The translations under genes and the position numbers were made by a program. A DNA stretch of 64,000 nucleotides. Origin: Oscillospiraceae bacterium. GTDB lineage: Bacteria; Bacillota; Clostridia; Oscillospirales; JAAYOS01. The notes below the pieces were generated by a model. That model was given only the letters and a program-made list of their open reading frames with translations. It made no database searches and was not told where the DNA came from. Of this stretch, positions 25,857-33,954 are shown piece after piece. Positions within the stretch are counted from its first letter, which is position 1, and each line of letters begins with the position of its first letter. The stretch is from the NCBI GenBank assembly GCA_031264245.1, contig JAISEG010000002.1:1-64000 (forward strand), written 5' to 3'.

Positions 25857-27188
25857 TTACCCGCCATTGTCTTTAAGCTGTTTTTTAATTTCCTTGATTT
25901 TTTCCAGCCTGTCCCTTACCTTCGCTTCGCTGCCCTGATTTGTCGGCCGGTAATATTCCCTGTCCGCAAGCGAATCGGGCAGGCAGCGCATAGCCGTCAG
26001 CTTTTCCTCGGCGTCGTGCGCGTACTGGTAGCCCTCGCCGTAGTGAAGCTCCTTCATCAGCCGGGTCGGCGCGTTTCTTATCTGTAACGGCACAGGCTCG
26101 CTCAGCATTTCCGCCGCGTCCCGCGCCGCCGCTTCATAAGCCATATAGACCGCGTTGGATTTCGGAGCCAGCGACATATATGTCACCGCGTGGCTCAGAT
26201 GCACGGTACACTCCGGCATACCGATAAAGTGGCACGCCTGATACGCCGCCACCCCGATTTCTATCGCCCGTGAATCCGCCATGCCTATGTCCTCGCTGGC
26301 AAACCGCAGCACCCGCCGCGCCACATACAGCGGGTCCTCCCCCGCCTCAAGCATACGCGCAAGCCAGTAGACCGCGGCGTCCGGGTCGCTGTTTCGCATG
26401 GATTTGTGCAGGGCGGAGATGATGTTGTAGTGCTCCTCCCCGTTTTTGTCGTACAGAAGCGACTTTTTGCTGATACACTGCTCCAGCACCTCCCTTGTCA
26501 CCACAGTCCTTCTGCCGTCGGTGTCCGAGTTGAGTATCACCATTTCAAGGGTGCTCAGCGCCACCCTCGCGTCGCCGTTCGCGAACGCCGCAAGCATCCT
26601 TATAAATTCGTCGGATATATCTATCTCCATCCCGCCGAAGCCTAATTTGCTGACTAGGGCGTTTTTCACAAGCTCGCACAGGTCCTCCTCGCTCAGCTCC
26701 GAAAGCACAAAGACCTTGCACCGTGAAAGCAGCGCGGAGTTTATCTCAAAGGAAGGGTTTTCGGTGGTCGCGCCGATAAGTATGACGCTCCCCTTTTCGA
26801 CATACGGCAAAAAGGCGTCCTGCTGCGCCTTGTTAAAGCGGTGTATCTCGTCGATAAAGAGTATGGTTTTCTCCCCCATCAGCCTTCCGTTTTCCGCCCT
26901 GAGCATGACCTCCTTTATCTCCTTTATCCCGCTTTGCACCGCGCTGAAATCTATAAATTCGGCGTTGGTCCTTCCGGCGATTATCCGAGCGAGAGTGGTC
27001 TTGCCCACACCCGGAGGACCCCAGAATATCATGGAGCTGACGTTGTCGCTTTCTATAAGCCTTCGCAGCACCTTGCCCTCGCCCAGCAGGTGCTTCTGAC
27101 CCACGTACCCGTCCAGCGTCTCGGGGCGCAGCCTGCTTGCCAGAGGGCTTCCGGTCATCCGGTCGTCAAAAAAAGATTGCTGGCTCAT
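25857..27188 (-). CDS. rarA: Replication-associated recombination protein RarA (MgsA)
   Basis: AAA+ ATPase acting at stalled replication forks. The product is 443 residues. It has Walker A GPPGVGKTTLAR, Walker B LFIDEIHRFNKAQQD, sensor 1 GATTENPSFEINSALLSR, and the C-terminal tetramerisation part with the family sequence ARRVLRFASEDIGMAD. ATG at 27188 is chosen after the GTG of the longest frame; GGGGGG lies upstream. It is a single-gene unit with its own promoter. Confidence 0.95.
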   Translation of the reverse strand: MSQQSFFDDRMTGSPLASRLRPETLDGYVGQKHLLGEGKVLRRLIESDNVSSMIFWGPPGVGKTTLARIIAGRTNAEFIDFSAVQSGIKEIKEVMLRAENGRLMGEKTILFIDEIHRFNKAQQDAFLPYVEKGSVILIGATTENPSFEINSALLSRCKVFVLSELSEEDLCELVKNALVSKLGFGGMEIDISDEFIRMLAAFANGDARVALSTLEMVILNSDTDGRRTVVTREVLEQCISKKSLLYDKNGEEHYNIISALHKSMRNSDPDAAVYWLARMLEAGEDPLYVARRVLRFASEDIGMADSRAIEIGVAAYQACHFIGMPECTVHLSHAVTYMSLAPKSNAVYMAYEAAARDAAEMLSEPVPLQIRNAPTRLMKELHYGEGYQYAHDAEEKLTAMRCLPDSLADREYYRPTNQGSEAKVRDRLEKIKEIKKQLKDNGG

Positions 27189-27220
27189 CACGCGCCCCCC
27201 ATTTTCAGTATCATAAATTA

Positions 27221-27249
27221 ATTATAACAGCGCTGACCGGAGTTGTAAA
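27221..27249 (-). promoter_or_regulatory. Promoter for rarA
   Basis: Minus-strand TTTACA (27249-27244) and TATAAT (27226-27221), spacer 17 bp, about 35 bp upstream of the rarA start. Confidence 0.65.
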
Positions 27250-27287
27250 CAAACCTGTGTTATTTAATAATATTTTTGTTTTAAACC

Positions 27288-27315
27288 TTGTTATTTCCCA
27301 TAAATAGTATATAAT
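27288..27315 (+). promoter_or_regulatory. Promoter for the cheC-like gene
   Basis: TTGTTA (27288-27293) and TATAAT (27310-27315) with a 16-bp spacer. The transcript would begin just before the large palindrome at 27330-27435, which therefore lies in the 5' leader. Confidence 0.6.
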
Positions 27316-27329
27316 ATTATTACAAGACA

Positions 27330-27435
27330 TTAAGTAAACGCTGATTAATGCGCTTCTCACCTGTTGGCGTGCAGTATTGCCAACAGGTGAGAAGCGCTGC
27401 GAAGGTAATTAATCAGCGCATACTTAAGTAAACGC
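27330..27435. repeat. Palindromic insertion element flanked by 12-bp direct repeats
   Basis: TTAAGTAAACGC occurs at 27330-27341 and 27424-27435. Between them are a perfect 19-bp inverted repeat (GCGCTTCTCACCTGTTGGC at 27350-27368; complement 27379-27397) and an outer pair GCTGATTAAT/ATTAATCAGC. The layout is that of a miniature transposable element with a target-site duplication, or of a structured leader. Confidence 0.7.
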
Positions 27436-27449
27436 AGGGGGGGCTTGAG

Positions 27450-28085
27450 ATGGCTAAAAGCTACGAGGATTTAACTGATTTGCATTTTGACGTTTTGCGG
27501 GAGATTGGAAACATCGGCACCGGCAACGCCGCGACCTCGCTGGGTATGATGCTCGGGGAGGATGTGGATATTATGCTCCCCAAGGTCAGGCTTATCGACT
27601 TCAGCGAAAGTATTCAGGCTCTCGGCGGCGCGGAAAACATATCGGTAGGCGTGCTTGTCAAATTTTCCGGCGAAGCCAGCGGCATGATAATGTACCTCAT
27701 ACGGCTGGAGGACGCGAAGAGCATTGCGGACATACTGCTCGGAAATGAGTCCTCCGAAGCGGGGGACGAGCCCGCCAACGACCTCAGCGAGCTTGCCAGG
27801 TCGGCTATACAGGAGATTGGAAACATACTTTCCTCCTCCTACATCATGGCTATTTCCTCGCTTACCGGGCTTTCCATCGACATATCGGTGCCGTATATCG
27901 CCATCGACATGTCCGGCGCGATTTTAAGCGTGCCTATGATAGAGTTCGGCACGCTGGGAGACAAGGTTCTGTTTATAGAGGAAGCCTTCCACACCAAGGA
28001 CAGGAAGCTCGACGGAAGCGTCATAATCTTCATGGAGATGGATTCGCTTAAAATAATGATGGAAAAGCTTGGAATCGAGCTTTAA
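27450..28085 (+). CDS. CheC/CheX-type CheY-phosphate phosphatase
   Basis: 211-residue chemotaxis-type protein that dephosphorylates CheY-P. It has the two signature helices of CheC: EIGNIGTGNAATSLGMML (residues 18-35) and AIQEIGNILSSSYIMAISSL, each with the catalytic Glu and Asn. It is soluble, and the spacing matches the two-active-site CheC rather than CheX. No kinase, CheY or CheD gene is nearby; the chemoreceptor at 42.3 kb is the only other chemotaxis gene in the window. It may instead act on another response regulator. Confidence 0.82.
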   Translation: MAKSYEDLTDLHFDVLREIGNIGTGNAATSLGMMLGEDVDIMLPKVRLIDFSESIQALGGAENISVGVLVKFSGEASGMIMYLIRLEDAKSIADILLGNESSEAGDEPANDLSELARSAIQEIGNILSSSYIMAISSLTGLSIDISVPYIAIDMSGAILSVPMIEFGTLGDKVLFIEEAFHTKDRKLDGSVIIFMEMDSLKIMMEKLGIEL

Positions 28086-28190
28086 GGAACAGTCGAAAAA
28101 TAAAGCTGATATCCTGCCTTGTCCTTTTGCCGCCATGCTGCGTCAGAAAATCTTGCCGGGTTAATCAGGGCTTGATAAACCGTATAAATT

Positions 28191-28239
28191 CAATAAAAAT
28201 ATTCCGGGACTGTTTAATAGTTCCGGAATATTTTTATTG
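28191..28239 (+). terminator. Terminator downstream of the cheC-like gene
   Basis: CAATAAAAATATTCCGG (28191-28207) pairs with its complement at 28223-28239 around a 15-base loop; T-rich right arm. No gene is seen in the rest of 28086-28311. Confidence 0.65.
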
Positions 28240-28311
28240 GATAAAGAAAAAACTATTCTTGATTTCAAGTTTATAATACTAAACACCAAACACCGATAAG
28301 GAGTTTTTTAT

Positions 28312-28620
28312 ATGCCGATAAACAATGTAAATGTGACCCATCTGCCCATGCTGGCGCTAAACGAAATACCCACCCCGGCGGCTGACGCCAAACAAATTAC
28401 CGCCCTTATGAAGCAGGGCGGCAGAGTTCAGGGCTATCAGCTTTCAGACGGCACCGTTATAAACAAATACGACGCCGTACAGCTTGCCAAGCAAGGCGGC
28501 ATACGCGGCGTAGGTATCGCGCTGAACCGCGGCAACGAGTACCTCAAATCGCTGCCGGACGGCAACGAAAGCACCAACCTGAGCAACCTCCCCTCAATCT
28601 CGGCGGTAAACCAGGGCTGA
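28312..28620 (+). CDS. DUF3892-like small protein
   Basis: 102 residues, soluble. The core reads ITALMKQGGRVQGYQLSDG, then KYDAVQLAKQGGIRGVGIA and LKSLPDGNESTNLSNLP, which I recognise as the DUF3892 pattern found in many Firmicutes. Its biochemical role is unknown. An AAGGAG ribosome binding site precedes the ATG, and a strong terminator follows. It stands alone. Confidence 0.7.
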   Translation: MPINNVNVTHLPMLALNEIPTPAADAKQITALMKQGGRVQGYQLSDGTVINKYDAVQLAKQGGIRGVGIALNRGNEYLKSLPDGNESTNLSNLPSISAVNQG

Positions 28621-28624
28621 TAAT

Positions 28625-28667
28625 AATAGACTTCTTGCAAAACCGAAGGTTTTGCAAGAAGTCTATT
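28625..28667 (+). terminator. Terminator after the DUF3892-like gene
   Basis: Perfect 20-bp arms (AATAGACTTCTTGCAAAACC) with a GAA loop, located 5 bp after the stop codon. Confidence 0.85.
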
Positions 28668-28709
28668 AAATATCCCGCTGTGACAGGCGCGTCCCGCGCA
28701 GACTCGGCA

Positions 28710-28739
28710 TTGACAAGAGCCGTTGCGCGGTGATATACT
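28710..28739 (+). promoter_or_regulatory. Promoter for the coiled-coil repeat gene
   Basis: TTGACA (28710-28715) and TATACT (28734-28739), spacer 18 bp, 25 bp upstream of the start codon. Confidence 0.65.
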
Positions 28740-28764
28740 TAAGCCTGAAACGAGGGAATTTATT

Positions 28765-29595
28765 ATGGAAAATGAAATTCTACAGCAAATACTTAGCGAG
28801 GTTAAGGGCGTAAAAGAAGGTCAGGTTGTGCTTGAGCGCGAGATTAAGGACGTCAAAGAAGGTCAGGCTGTGCTTGAGCGCGAGATTAAGGACGTAAAAG
28901 AAAGTCAGGTTGTGCTTGAGCGCGATGTTAAGGACGTAAAAGAAGGTCAGGCTGTGCTTGAGCGCGAGATTAAGGACGTAAAAGAAAGTCAGGCTGTGCT
29001 TGAGCGCGAGGTTAAGGACGTAAAAGAAAGTCAGGTTGTGCTTGAGCGCGAGATTAAGGACGTAAAAGAAGGTCAGGCTGTGCTTGAGCGCGAGGTTAAG
29101 GACGTAAAAGAAGGTCAGGCTGTGCTTGAGCGCGAGGTCAAGGACGTAAAAGAAGGTCAGGTTGTGCTTGAGCGCGAGATTAAGGACGTAAAAGAAGGTC
29201 AGGCTGTGCTTGAGCGCGAGGTTAAGGGCGTAAAAGAAGGTCAGGTTGTGCTTGAGCGCGAGGTTAAGGGCGTAAAAGAAGGTCAGGCTGTGCTTGAGCG
29301 TGATGTTAGGGAAGTAAGGTCGGAGCAAAAATTTCTGTCGATGGGATTTAACAAATTAGACCGTAATCAAGCTAAACTGGAACAGGACTTGCGCAGTCTC
29401 AACGGCTACATAATCGTAAAGGTTGAGCAGAACCTGGAGCCCACGCTCGGACTGCTGTCTGACGAAGTAAAAACTATTTCGGAACGCACCAAACGCCTCG
29501 ACGAAATCGACGAAATACAGGATGATATTTCTGTGTTGAAAAGCGCGGTTCGCGCGCTGTCGCAGGAGATAAAGGAAATTAAACAAGCTATGTGA
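28765..29595 (+). CDS. Coiled-coil protein with twelve 14-residue repeats
   Basis: 276 residues, no signal peptide or membrane segment. After a short N-terminus (MENEILQQILSEV) come 12 tandem copies of K(D/G)VKE(G/S)Q(V/A)VLERE(I/V). Fourteen residues equal two heptads with hydrophobic Val/Val/Leu/Ile positions, so a long continuous coiled coil is expected. The C-terminal third is a further, non-repeated coil (LNGYIIVKVEQNLEPTLGLL ... ALSQEIKEIKQ). The start at 28765 follows GAGGG. Copy number is likely to vary between strains because the DNA repeats are almost identical. Function unknown; structural or scaffold role is inferred. Confidence 0.75.
   Translation: MENEILQQILSEVKGVKEGQVVLEREIKDVKEGQAVLEREIKDVKESQVVLERDVKDVKEGQAVLEREIKDVKESQAVLEREVKDVKESQVVLEREIKDVKEGQAVLEREVKDVKEGQAVLEREVKDVKEGQVVLEREIKDVKEGQAVLEREVKGVKEGQVVLEREVKGVKEGQAVLERDVREVRSEQKFLSMGFNKLDRNQAKLEQDLRSLNGYIIVKVEQNLEPTLGLLSDEVKTISERTKRLDEIDEIQDDISVLKSAVRALSQEIKEIKQAM
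28804..29307 (+). repeat. 42-bp tandem repeat, 12 units, within the coiled-coil gene
   Basis: Twelve in-frame 42-bp units (504 bp) beginning AAGG(A/G)CGTAAAAGAAG. Units differ at only a few positions (GGT/AGT, GCT/GTT, ATT/GTT). Confidence 0.95.
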
Positions 29596-29596
29596 T

Positions 29597-29695
29597 ATCA
29601 ATCTCGGGTAAAAAACATAGACAAGCCCTTCGTGTCGTAAAAGCATATATCCAACTTTTACGCCACGAGGGGCTATATTTTTAACCCGGATTGAT
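29597..29695. repeat. 99-bp hairpin element, copy 1
   Basis: Imperfect inverted repeat from ATCAATCTCGGG to its complement CCCGGATTGAT, with AAAAACATAG/CTATATTTTT next inside and the conserved centre CATATATCCAACTTTT. A second copy is at 42057-42154. Each copy follows the stop codon of a plus-strand gene closely, so it may act as a terminator; it also fits a miniature transposable element. Confidence 0.75.
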
Positions 29696-29741
29696 GTATT
29701 CTTTGCTGACTGTCCAAAAAGAACCGTTTTTCGCGGGCGGG

Positions 29742-29906
29742 ACAGTGGACAGTGGACAGTTGACAATGGACAGTTGACAGTTTAGGACGGAGAACGGGTT
29801 TATTCAGTTGAGAGTTGAGAGTTGACAGTTGAGAGTTGTGGACGAGAAACGCGCCCTGCGGGTTGTTCCCCCAACTGTCCACTCTCAACTTTCAATTGTC
29901 AACTGA
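29742..29906. repeat. Heptad array I, opposed arms
   Basis: GTGGACAGTTGACA-type units, a short GAGAACGGG core, TTGAGAG units, a GAGAAACGCGCCCTGCGGG segment also present in array D, then CAACTGTC units. A fragment of the second repeat family (GTCCAAAAAGAACCGTTTTT) precedes it at 29710-29738. Confidence 0.9.
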
Positions 29907-29926
29907 GGGTCTGGGGGCGGGTCAGC

Positions 29927-29969
29927 AAAGAATAACTCCCCCGCACGAAGTGCGGGGGAGTTATTCTTT
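29927..29969 (-). terminator. Terminator of the tRNA operon
   Basis: 20-bp arms (AAAGAATAACTCCCCCGCAC and complement) with a GAA loop, starting at the last base of the tRNA-Cys CCA end on the minus strand; followed by a short T-rich stretch in the arm itself. Confidence 0.85.
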
Positions 29970-30043
29970 GGAGGCGCCACCCAGATTTGAACTGGGGAGT
30001 CGCGGATTTGCAGTCCACTGCCTTACCACTTGGCTATGGCGCC
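29969..30043 (-). tRNA. tRNA-Cys (GCA)
   Basis: 75 nt with encoded CCA. Acceptor GGCGCCA/TGGCGCC, anticodon GCA in CTGCAAA, T-loop GTTCAAATC. Fifth and last gene of the tRNA operon. The terminator hairpin begins directly at its 3' end. Confidence 0.96.
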
Positions 30044-30129
30044 GTAAAATATTTTAGCTTACTTTATCTTATGCAACACCGGCAGCGAATGTCTGAATAA
30101 TTTTCACATTCTCTGCCGGCATTTTGGAT

Positions 30130-30204
30130 TGGAGCGGAAGACGAGATTCGAACTCGCGACTTTCACCTTGGCAAGGTGACACTCTACCACTGAGTCACTC
30201 CCGC
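30130..30204 (-). tRNA. tRNA-Gly (GCC)
   Basis: 75 nt with encoded CCA. Acceptor GCGGGAG/CTTCCGC, anticodon GCC in TTGCCAA, T-loop GTTCGAATC. Confidence 0.96.
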
Positions 30205-30253
30205 ATAAACAATCGAAAAAAGCTTGCCGGAGACCGAAGCAAATTCAATTGTA

Positions 30254-30329
30254 TGGTGCCTCCGGGCGGAATTGAACCACCGACACGGGGATTTTCAGTC
30301 CCCTGCTCTACCGACTGAGCTACAGAGGC
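30254..30329 (-). tRNA. tRNA-Phe (GAA)
   Basis: 76 nt with encoded CCA. Acceptor GCCTCTG/CGGAGGC, anticodon GAA in CTGAAAA, T-loop GTTCAATTC. Confidence 0.96.
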
Positions 30330-30334
30330 ATATA

Positions 30335-30411
30335 TGGCGACCCGGAAGGGACTCGAACCCTCGACCTCTAGCGTGACAGGCTAGCGTTCTAACCAACTGA
30401 ACTACCGGGCC
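30335..30411 (-). tRNA. tRNA-Asp (GTC)
   Basis: 77 nt with encoded CCA. Acceptor GGCCCGG/CCGGGTC with one G-U pair, discriminator G, anticodon GTC in CTGTCAC, T-loop GTTCGAGTC. Confidence 0.96.
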
Positions 30412-30476
30412 ACATAATCCACAGATAGAGGGACTCTGCTAAATGCGGATTATAATATCCTGACAAGCAGAATATG

Positions 30477-30552
30477 TGGTGGGAACAACAGGGCTCGAAC
30501 CTGTGACCCCTTGCTTGTAAGGCAAGTGCTCTCCCAGCTGAGCTATGCTCCC
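30477..30552 (-). tRNA. tRNA-Val (TAC)
   Basis: 76 nt with encoded CCA. Acceptor GGGAGCA/TGTTCCC, anticodon TAC in CTTACAA, T-loop GTTCGAGCC. First gene of the five-tRNA operon. Confidence 0.96.
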
Positions 30553-30579
30553 GTATATTGCGTTTCTGCAACGAAGGTT

Positions 30580-30609
30580 ATTATAACCTGTAGGAACAAT
30601 GTTTGTCAA
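30580..30609 (-). promoter_or_regulatory. Promoter of the tRNA operon
   Basis: Minus-strand TTGACA (30609-30604) and TATAAT (30585-30580), spacer 18 bp, about 28 bp upstream of tRNA-Val. Confidence 0.85.
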
Positions 30610-30768
30610 TACATAAATTTTAAATTTTTACGCTATGCGCGAAAACCGGCTGTCCATGGGGAGAATGAACCTGGCAGCAACGCGGGGACGGGGGGCAAAA
30701 CACCCGCAGGACCCGTCCCCCAATGCCTCCTCCGGAGGCAATTTATTCATTATTAATTAGCGGACGCG

Positions 30769-31365
30769 TCAGCGCCGCGCCACCGTGTTTATGATTCGCA
30801 CCACCGCGGAGCTGAGAACGATATTTACGGCGAATTCCAACAGGAAGTTGACCCCCGTGAGCCCTATAAACGCGTAATACACGACCGACGTATCCCCTGC
30901 CCACTGGATCAGAGTGTCGCGGAACAGCAGCATCATCGCGGCGATAAATATTCCGGTGTTGACGATCGGACACACGACCGCCGCCGAGAAAACTCCCGCG
31001 TAAGTATTCCTTCTGGAAAACGCGGAATAGACAAGCCCGGATACCCAGCCTGCCGCCGCGCCCTTAAAAATGCAGAGGAAAGCCGTAAGCGCCGGGTTGA
31101 CGTTCCATAGGATGTTGCCGCCGGCGTCCGCGCCGCCTATGCAGCCAATCAGCACCACCACCCCGAATATTCCGCCGAAGAGCGCGCCGGCTCCGGCGCC
31201 GTATATTGCCGCGCCGACGACGATAGGAACAAGCGCGAGGGTGATGGAGAACGGTCCGAACTTGATGTAGGTGGCGATTATTTGGAGTACCACAATTACA
31301 CCGGCGAGAATTGCCGTGCCAACCAGACGGTTGGTCTTTGACGCTGGGTTTCTGCTCATAGCCAT
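30769..31365 (-). CDS. ECF transporter S component, possibly pantothenate-type
   Basis: 198-residue integral membrane protein with about six hydrophobic helices (AILAGVIVVLQIIATYI, LALVPIVVGAAIYGAGAGALFGGIFGVVVLIGC, and others) and the Ala/Gly-rich packing of energy-coupling-factor substrate-binding subunits. It would work with a shared EcfA/A'/T module not seen here. GGAGG precedes the ATG at 31365. The next gene upstream on the same strand is coaX, so uptake of pantothenate is a reasonable guess; the substrate is not shown by sequence. Confidence 0.7.
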   Translation of the reverse strand: MAMSRNPASKTNRLVGTAILAGVIVVLQIIATYIKFGPFSITLALVPIVVGAAIYGAGAGALFGGIFGVVVLIGCIGGADAGGNILWNVNPALTAFLCIFKGAAAGWVSGLVYSAFSRRNTYAGVFSAAVVCPIVNTGIFIAAMMLLFRDTLIQWAGDTSVVYYAFIGLTGVNFLLEFAVNIVLSSAVVRIINTVARR

Positions 31366-31407
31366 GAAAATAACCTCCTGCTGTCACCCACTTCCACAGC
31401 AATATAA

Positions 31408-31431
31408 TTGTTAATACAATTATATTAACAA
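31408..31431 (-). promoter_or_regulatory. Operator-like palindrome upstream of the ECF gene
   Basis: TTGTTAAT - 8 bp - ATTAACAA, a perfect inverted repeat about 45 bp before the start codon in a very A/T-rich promoter region. A second, overlapping symmetry (TATAATTG/CAATTATA) is present. It resembles biotin-repressor half-sites, but the spacer is much shorter than BirA sites use, so the regulator is unknown. Confidence 0.5.
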
Positions 31432-31600
31432 TCACAGATTGCATTTGCTGTTATGTGGTGCAACGCATATATTATTTGAAGATACGCCGCAAATATTAAT
31501 TTTTCGATAATTTCCAGTGTATCCCCATGATTTTAGTATAGCAGGGAAAAGCGTTAAATGGAAGGGTTATTCCCCCGGTTTAACACCGAATTTTAATATT

Positions 31601-32434
31601 CTATCGCTTTTTCTTTTGTGTGTTTTTAATATATTGCGCGTTTTTGACATATATCGAATACAGCCCGTCCATCAGCAGCGAGCCGTCAAAGCTTATCTCC
31701 CTTTTGCAGTGCTTCAGCAGGTTTTCAGCTATGCGCCCCGTCGCGATTATCTTCGCCTCCTTTGGAGGCGATGCCCCAAAAGGAGGCGATGACTCCCCCA
31801 GCTCGCCGCAAAACCTGTCCAGCATACCGTCCAGCATGGACGCAAAGCCGTAGATCAGCCCCGAATGCATGGACTCCACCGAGCTTTTGCCTATGACCCG
31901 CTGCACCTCGCCTATGGAGATCTGCGGAAGCTGAGCGGTGGCGGCGGCAAGCGCGTCGTAGGAAAGCCGCACCCCCGGACAGATTGCGCAGCCCTGATAG
32001 CACCCGTCCTTATCCACCGCCGAGATACAGGTCGCGGTCCCCATGTCCACAAGTATGAAGGGCGGCGCGTACTTGGCAAGCGCGCCCGCGGCGGTGGCCA
32101 CGATGTCCGCGCCCAGCTCGTTGGGGTAATCTATGTTTATCCTTACCCCCGTCTTTAACCCGGGACCGACTATCAGCGGCTTTTTCCCGGTTATCCCGCT
32201 CACCGCGTCCTCCACAAGCGCCGTCACGGGCGGCACCACCGTGGAGATTATCGCGCCGGTGATATCCTCCGGCGCTATGCTGTAAAGTGAAAAGACATTA
32301 CGCAGCTTTATCTTCATTTCGTCCGGAGTGAGGGTGTATTCCGTTGCGACAGAGGAGCTGAAAAGCTGTTTGCCTTCACAGTCATAGACCCCCAGGGAGA
32401 TTGTACGGTTGCCGATATTCGAAGTCAGTATCAC
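31601..32434 (-). CDS. coaX: Type III pantothenate kinase CoaX
   Basis: First enzyme of coenzyme A synthesis; phosphorylates pantothenate. The product is 277 residues with GTG start. The ASKHA-fold motifs are visible: SNIGNRTISLGVYD at the N-terminus (phosphate 1), NELGADIVATAAGALAKY and LVDMGTATCISAVDKDG (catalytic Asp and phosphate 2), and GVRLSYDALAAATAQLP. GGAG lies upstream of the GTG. Oddity: the segment SSPPFGASPPKEAKI near residue 225 is encoded by a small palindrome plus direct repeat (31754-31790) and looks like an in-frame insertion. Confidence 0.92.
   Translation of the reverse strand: MILTSNIGNRTISLGVYDCEGKQLFSSSVATEYTLTPDEMKIKLRNVFSLYSIAPEDITGAIISTVVPPVTALVEDAVSGITGKKPLIVGPGLKTGVRINIDYPNELGADIVATAAGALAKYAPPFILVDMGTATCISAVDKDGCYQGCAICPGVRLSYDALAAATAQLPQISIGEVQRVIGKSSVESMHSGLIYGFASMLDGMLDRFCGELGESSPPFGASPPKEAKIIATGRIAENLLKHCKREISFDGSLLMDGLYSIYVKNAQYIKNTQKKKR
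31754..31790. repeat. Palindrome and direct repeat inside coaX
   Basis: CGCCTCC-TTT-GGAGGCG (31754-31770), with GGAGGCGAT repeated at 31764-31772 and 31782-31790. It maintains the coaX frame. Confidence 0.65.
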
Positions 32435-32477
32435 AGGGGTTCTCCTTTCCGGCAGTTTTTTCTTATGGGTTGCTGCG

Positions 32478-33869
32478 CTAAAACTCGGCGCTGCCGGTTG
32501 TGCGCGGGAACGGGATGACGTCGCGGATGTTCGAAATGCCTGTCAGATACATTATCATCCTCTCAAACCCGAGCCCAAAGCCGCAGTGGCGGGTCCCGCC
32601 GTAGCGGCGCAGGTCCAGATACCACCAGTAATCCTCCTCGCCGAGCCCCAGCTCCCTGATCCGTTCGAGCAGCGCCTCCATACGCTCCTCGCGCTGGCTG
32701 CCGCCTATCAGCTCGCCCACTCCGGGGACAAGCAGGTCCATCGCCGCCACAGTCCTTTTGTCGTCGTTCAGGCGCATGTAAAACGCCTTTATCTCCTTTG
32801 GATAATCGGTCACGAATACGGGACGCCCCACAAGCTCCTCGGTCAGATAGCGTTCGTGCTCGGTCTGGAGGTCGCAGCCCCAGAACACCGGGAATTCGAA
32901 CCTGTCCTTCACCTTTTCAAGCGCCGCCACCGCCTCGGTGTAGGTCATACGGGCAAACTCCGAGCCGAGTATGTGGTTTAGCCTGTCCAGCACCCCCTTG
33001 TCGATGAAGGAGTTGAAAAACTCCATCTCGTCGGGGCATGTCTCGAGCACATGCCGTATGATGTGCTTTACCATCGCTTCGGCAAGCTCCATGTCGTCGC
33101 CCAGGTCCGCAAACGCTATCTCAGGCTCTATCATCCAGAACTCGGCGGCGTGGCGCGGAGTGTTTGAGCGTTCCGCGCGGAAGGTCGGACCAAAGGTATA
33201 GGTTTTCCCGAACGCGAGGGCAAAGGTCTCCGCCTCCAGCTGACCGGACACGGTGAGGCTTGTCTCCTTGCCGAAAAAGTCGTCCTGATAGCTTAGCTTT
33301 CCGTCCGCGCCCCGCTTCGCGCCGTCCGGCTCCAGCGTTGTGACCTTGAACATCTGCCCCGCCCCCTCGGCGTCGCTGCCGGTGATTATCGGGGTGTGGA
33401 CGTAGACAAAGCCCCTGCCGTGAAAGAAATCGTGTATCGCGAACGCCGCCTCCGAGCGCACGCGGAATACCGCGTTGAAGGTGTTCGACCGCGGGCGGAG
33501 GTGCGCGATTGTGCGCAGGTACTCCAGGGTGTGCCGCTTCTTTTGCAGCGGGAATTCGGGGGTGGACGAGCCCTCCAGCACAATCCCCGCCGCCTTCATT
33601 TCCAGCGGCTGCTTCGCCTCCGGGGTGAGGCATATCTCTCCCCTGGCGACAATGGCGGAGCCGACGTTGAGCTTCCTTGCCTCCTCAAAGCCCTCCGTCC
33701 CCGCGTCCATGACGATTTGCAGACCCTTCACGGTCGACCCGTCGTTCAGCTGGATAAACGCAAACGCCTTCGAATCGCGCACCGTGCGTATCCAGCCGCC
33801 GATTTCCACAGTATGCCCCGAAAAGCCGTCCGGCGAAGAAAATATTTCCTTGATTGATGTAAGCTTCAT
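32478..33869 (-). CDS. asnS: Asparaginyl-tRNA synthetase
   Basis: Charges tRNA-Asn; 463 residues. N-terminal OB fold ([25 protein letters not shown]), then class II core: motif 2 [25 protein letters not shown] and motif 3 [15 protein letters not shown]. The length and [17 protein letters not shown] pattern fit AsnS rather than AspS. GGAGGC precedes the ATG. No T-box leader is visible in the short upstream gap. Confidence 0.95.
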   Translation of the reverse strand: MKLTSIKEIFSSPDGFSGHTVEIGGWIRTVRDSKAFAFIQLNDGSTVKGLQIVMDAGTEGFEEARKLNVGSAIVARGEICLTPEAKQPLEMKAAGIVLEGSSTPEFPLQKKRHTLEYLRTIAHLRPRSNTFNAVFRVRSEAAFAIHDFFHGRGFVYVHTPIITGSDAEGAGQMFKVTTLEPDGAKRGADGKLSYQDDFFGKETSLTVSGQLEAETFALAFGKTYTFGPTFRAERSNTPRHAAEFWMIEPEIAFADLGDDMELAEAMVKHIIRHVLETCPDEMEFFNSFIDKGVLDRLNHILGSEFARMTYTEAVAALEKVKDRFEFPVFWGCDLQTEHERYLTEELVGRPVFVTDYPKEIKAFYMRLNDDKRTVAAMDLLVPGVGELIGGSQREERMEALLERIRELGLGEEDYWWYLDLRRYGGTRHCGFGLGFERMIMYLTGISNIRDVIPFPRTTGSAEF

Positions 33870-33954
33870 GCCTGCCTCCGATTTTTTTGTCCGTGACCGG
33901 AATTTTATTTGATTATATATAATTTGTTTCTAAATGTACAGTATAATGACGGAT

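Noticed and set aside
31408-31431. BirA (biotin repressor) operator
   Set aside because: Half-sites are similar (TTGTTAA/TTAACAA), but the 8-bp spacer is far shorter than for BirA, and the transporter does not look like BioY.
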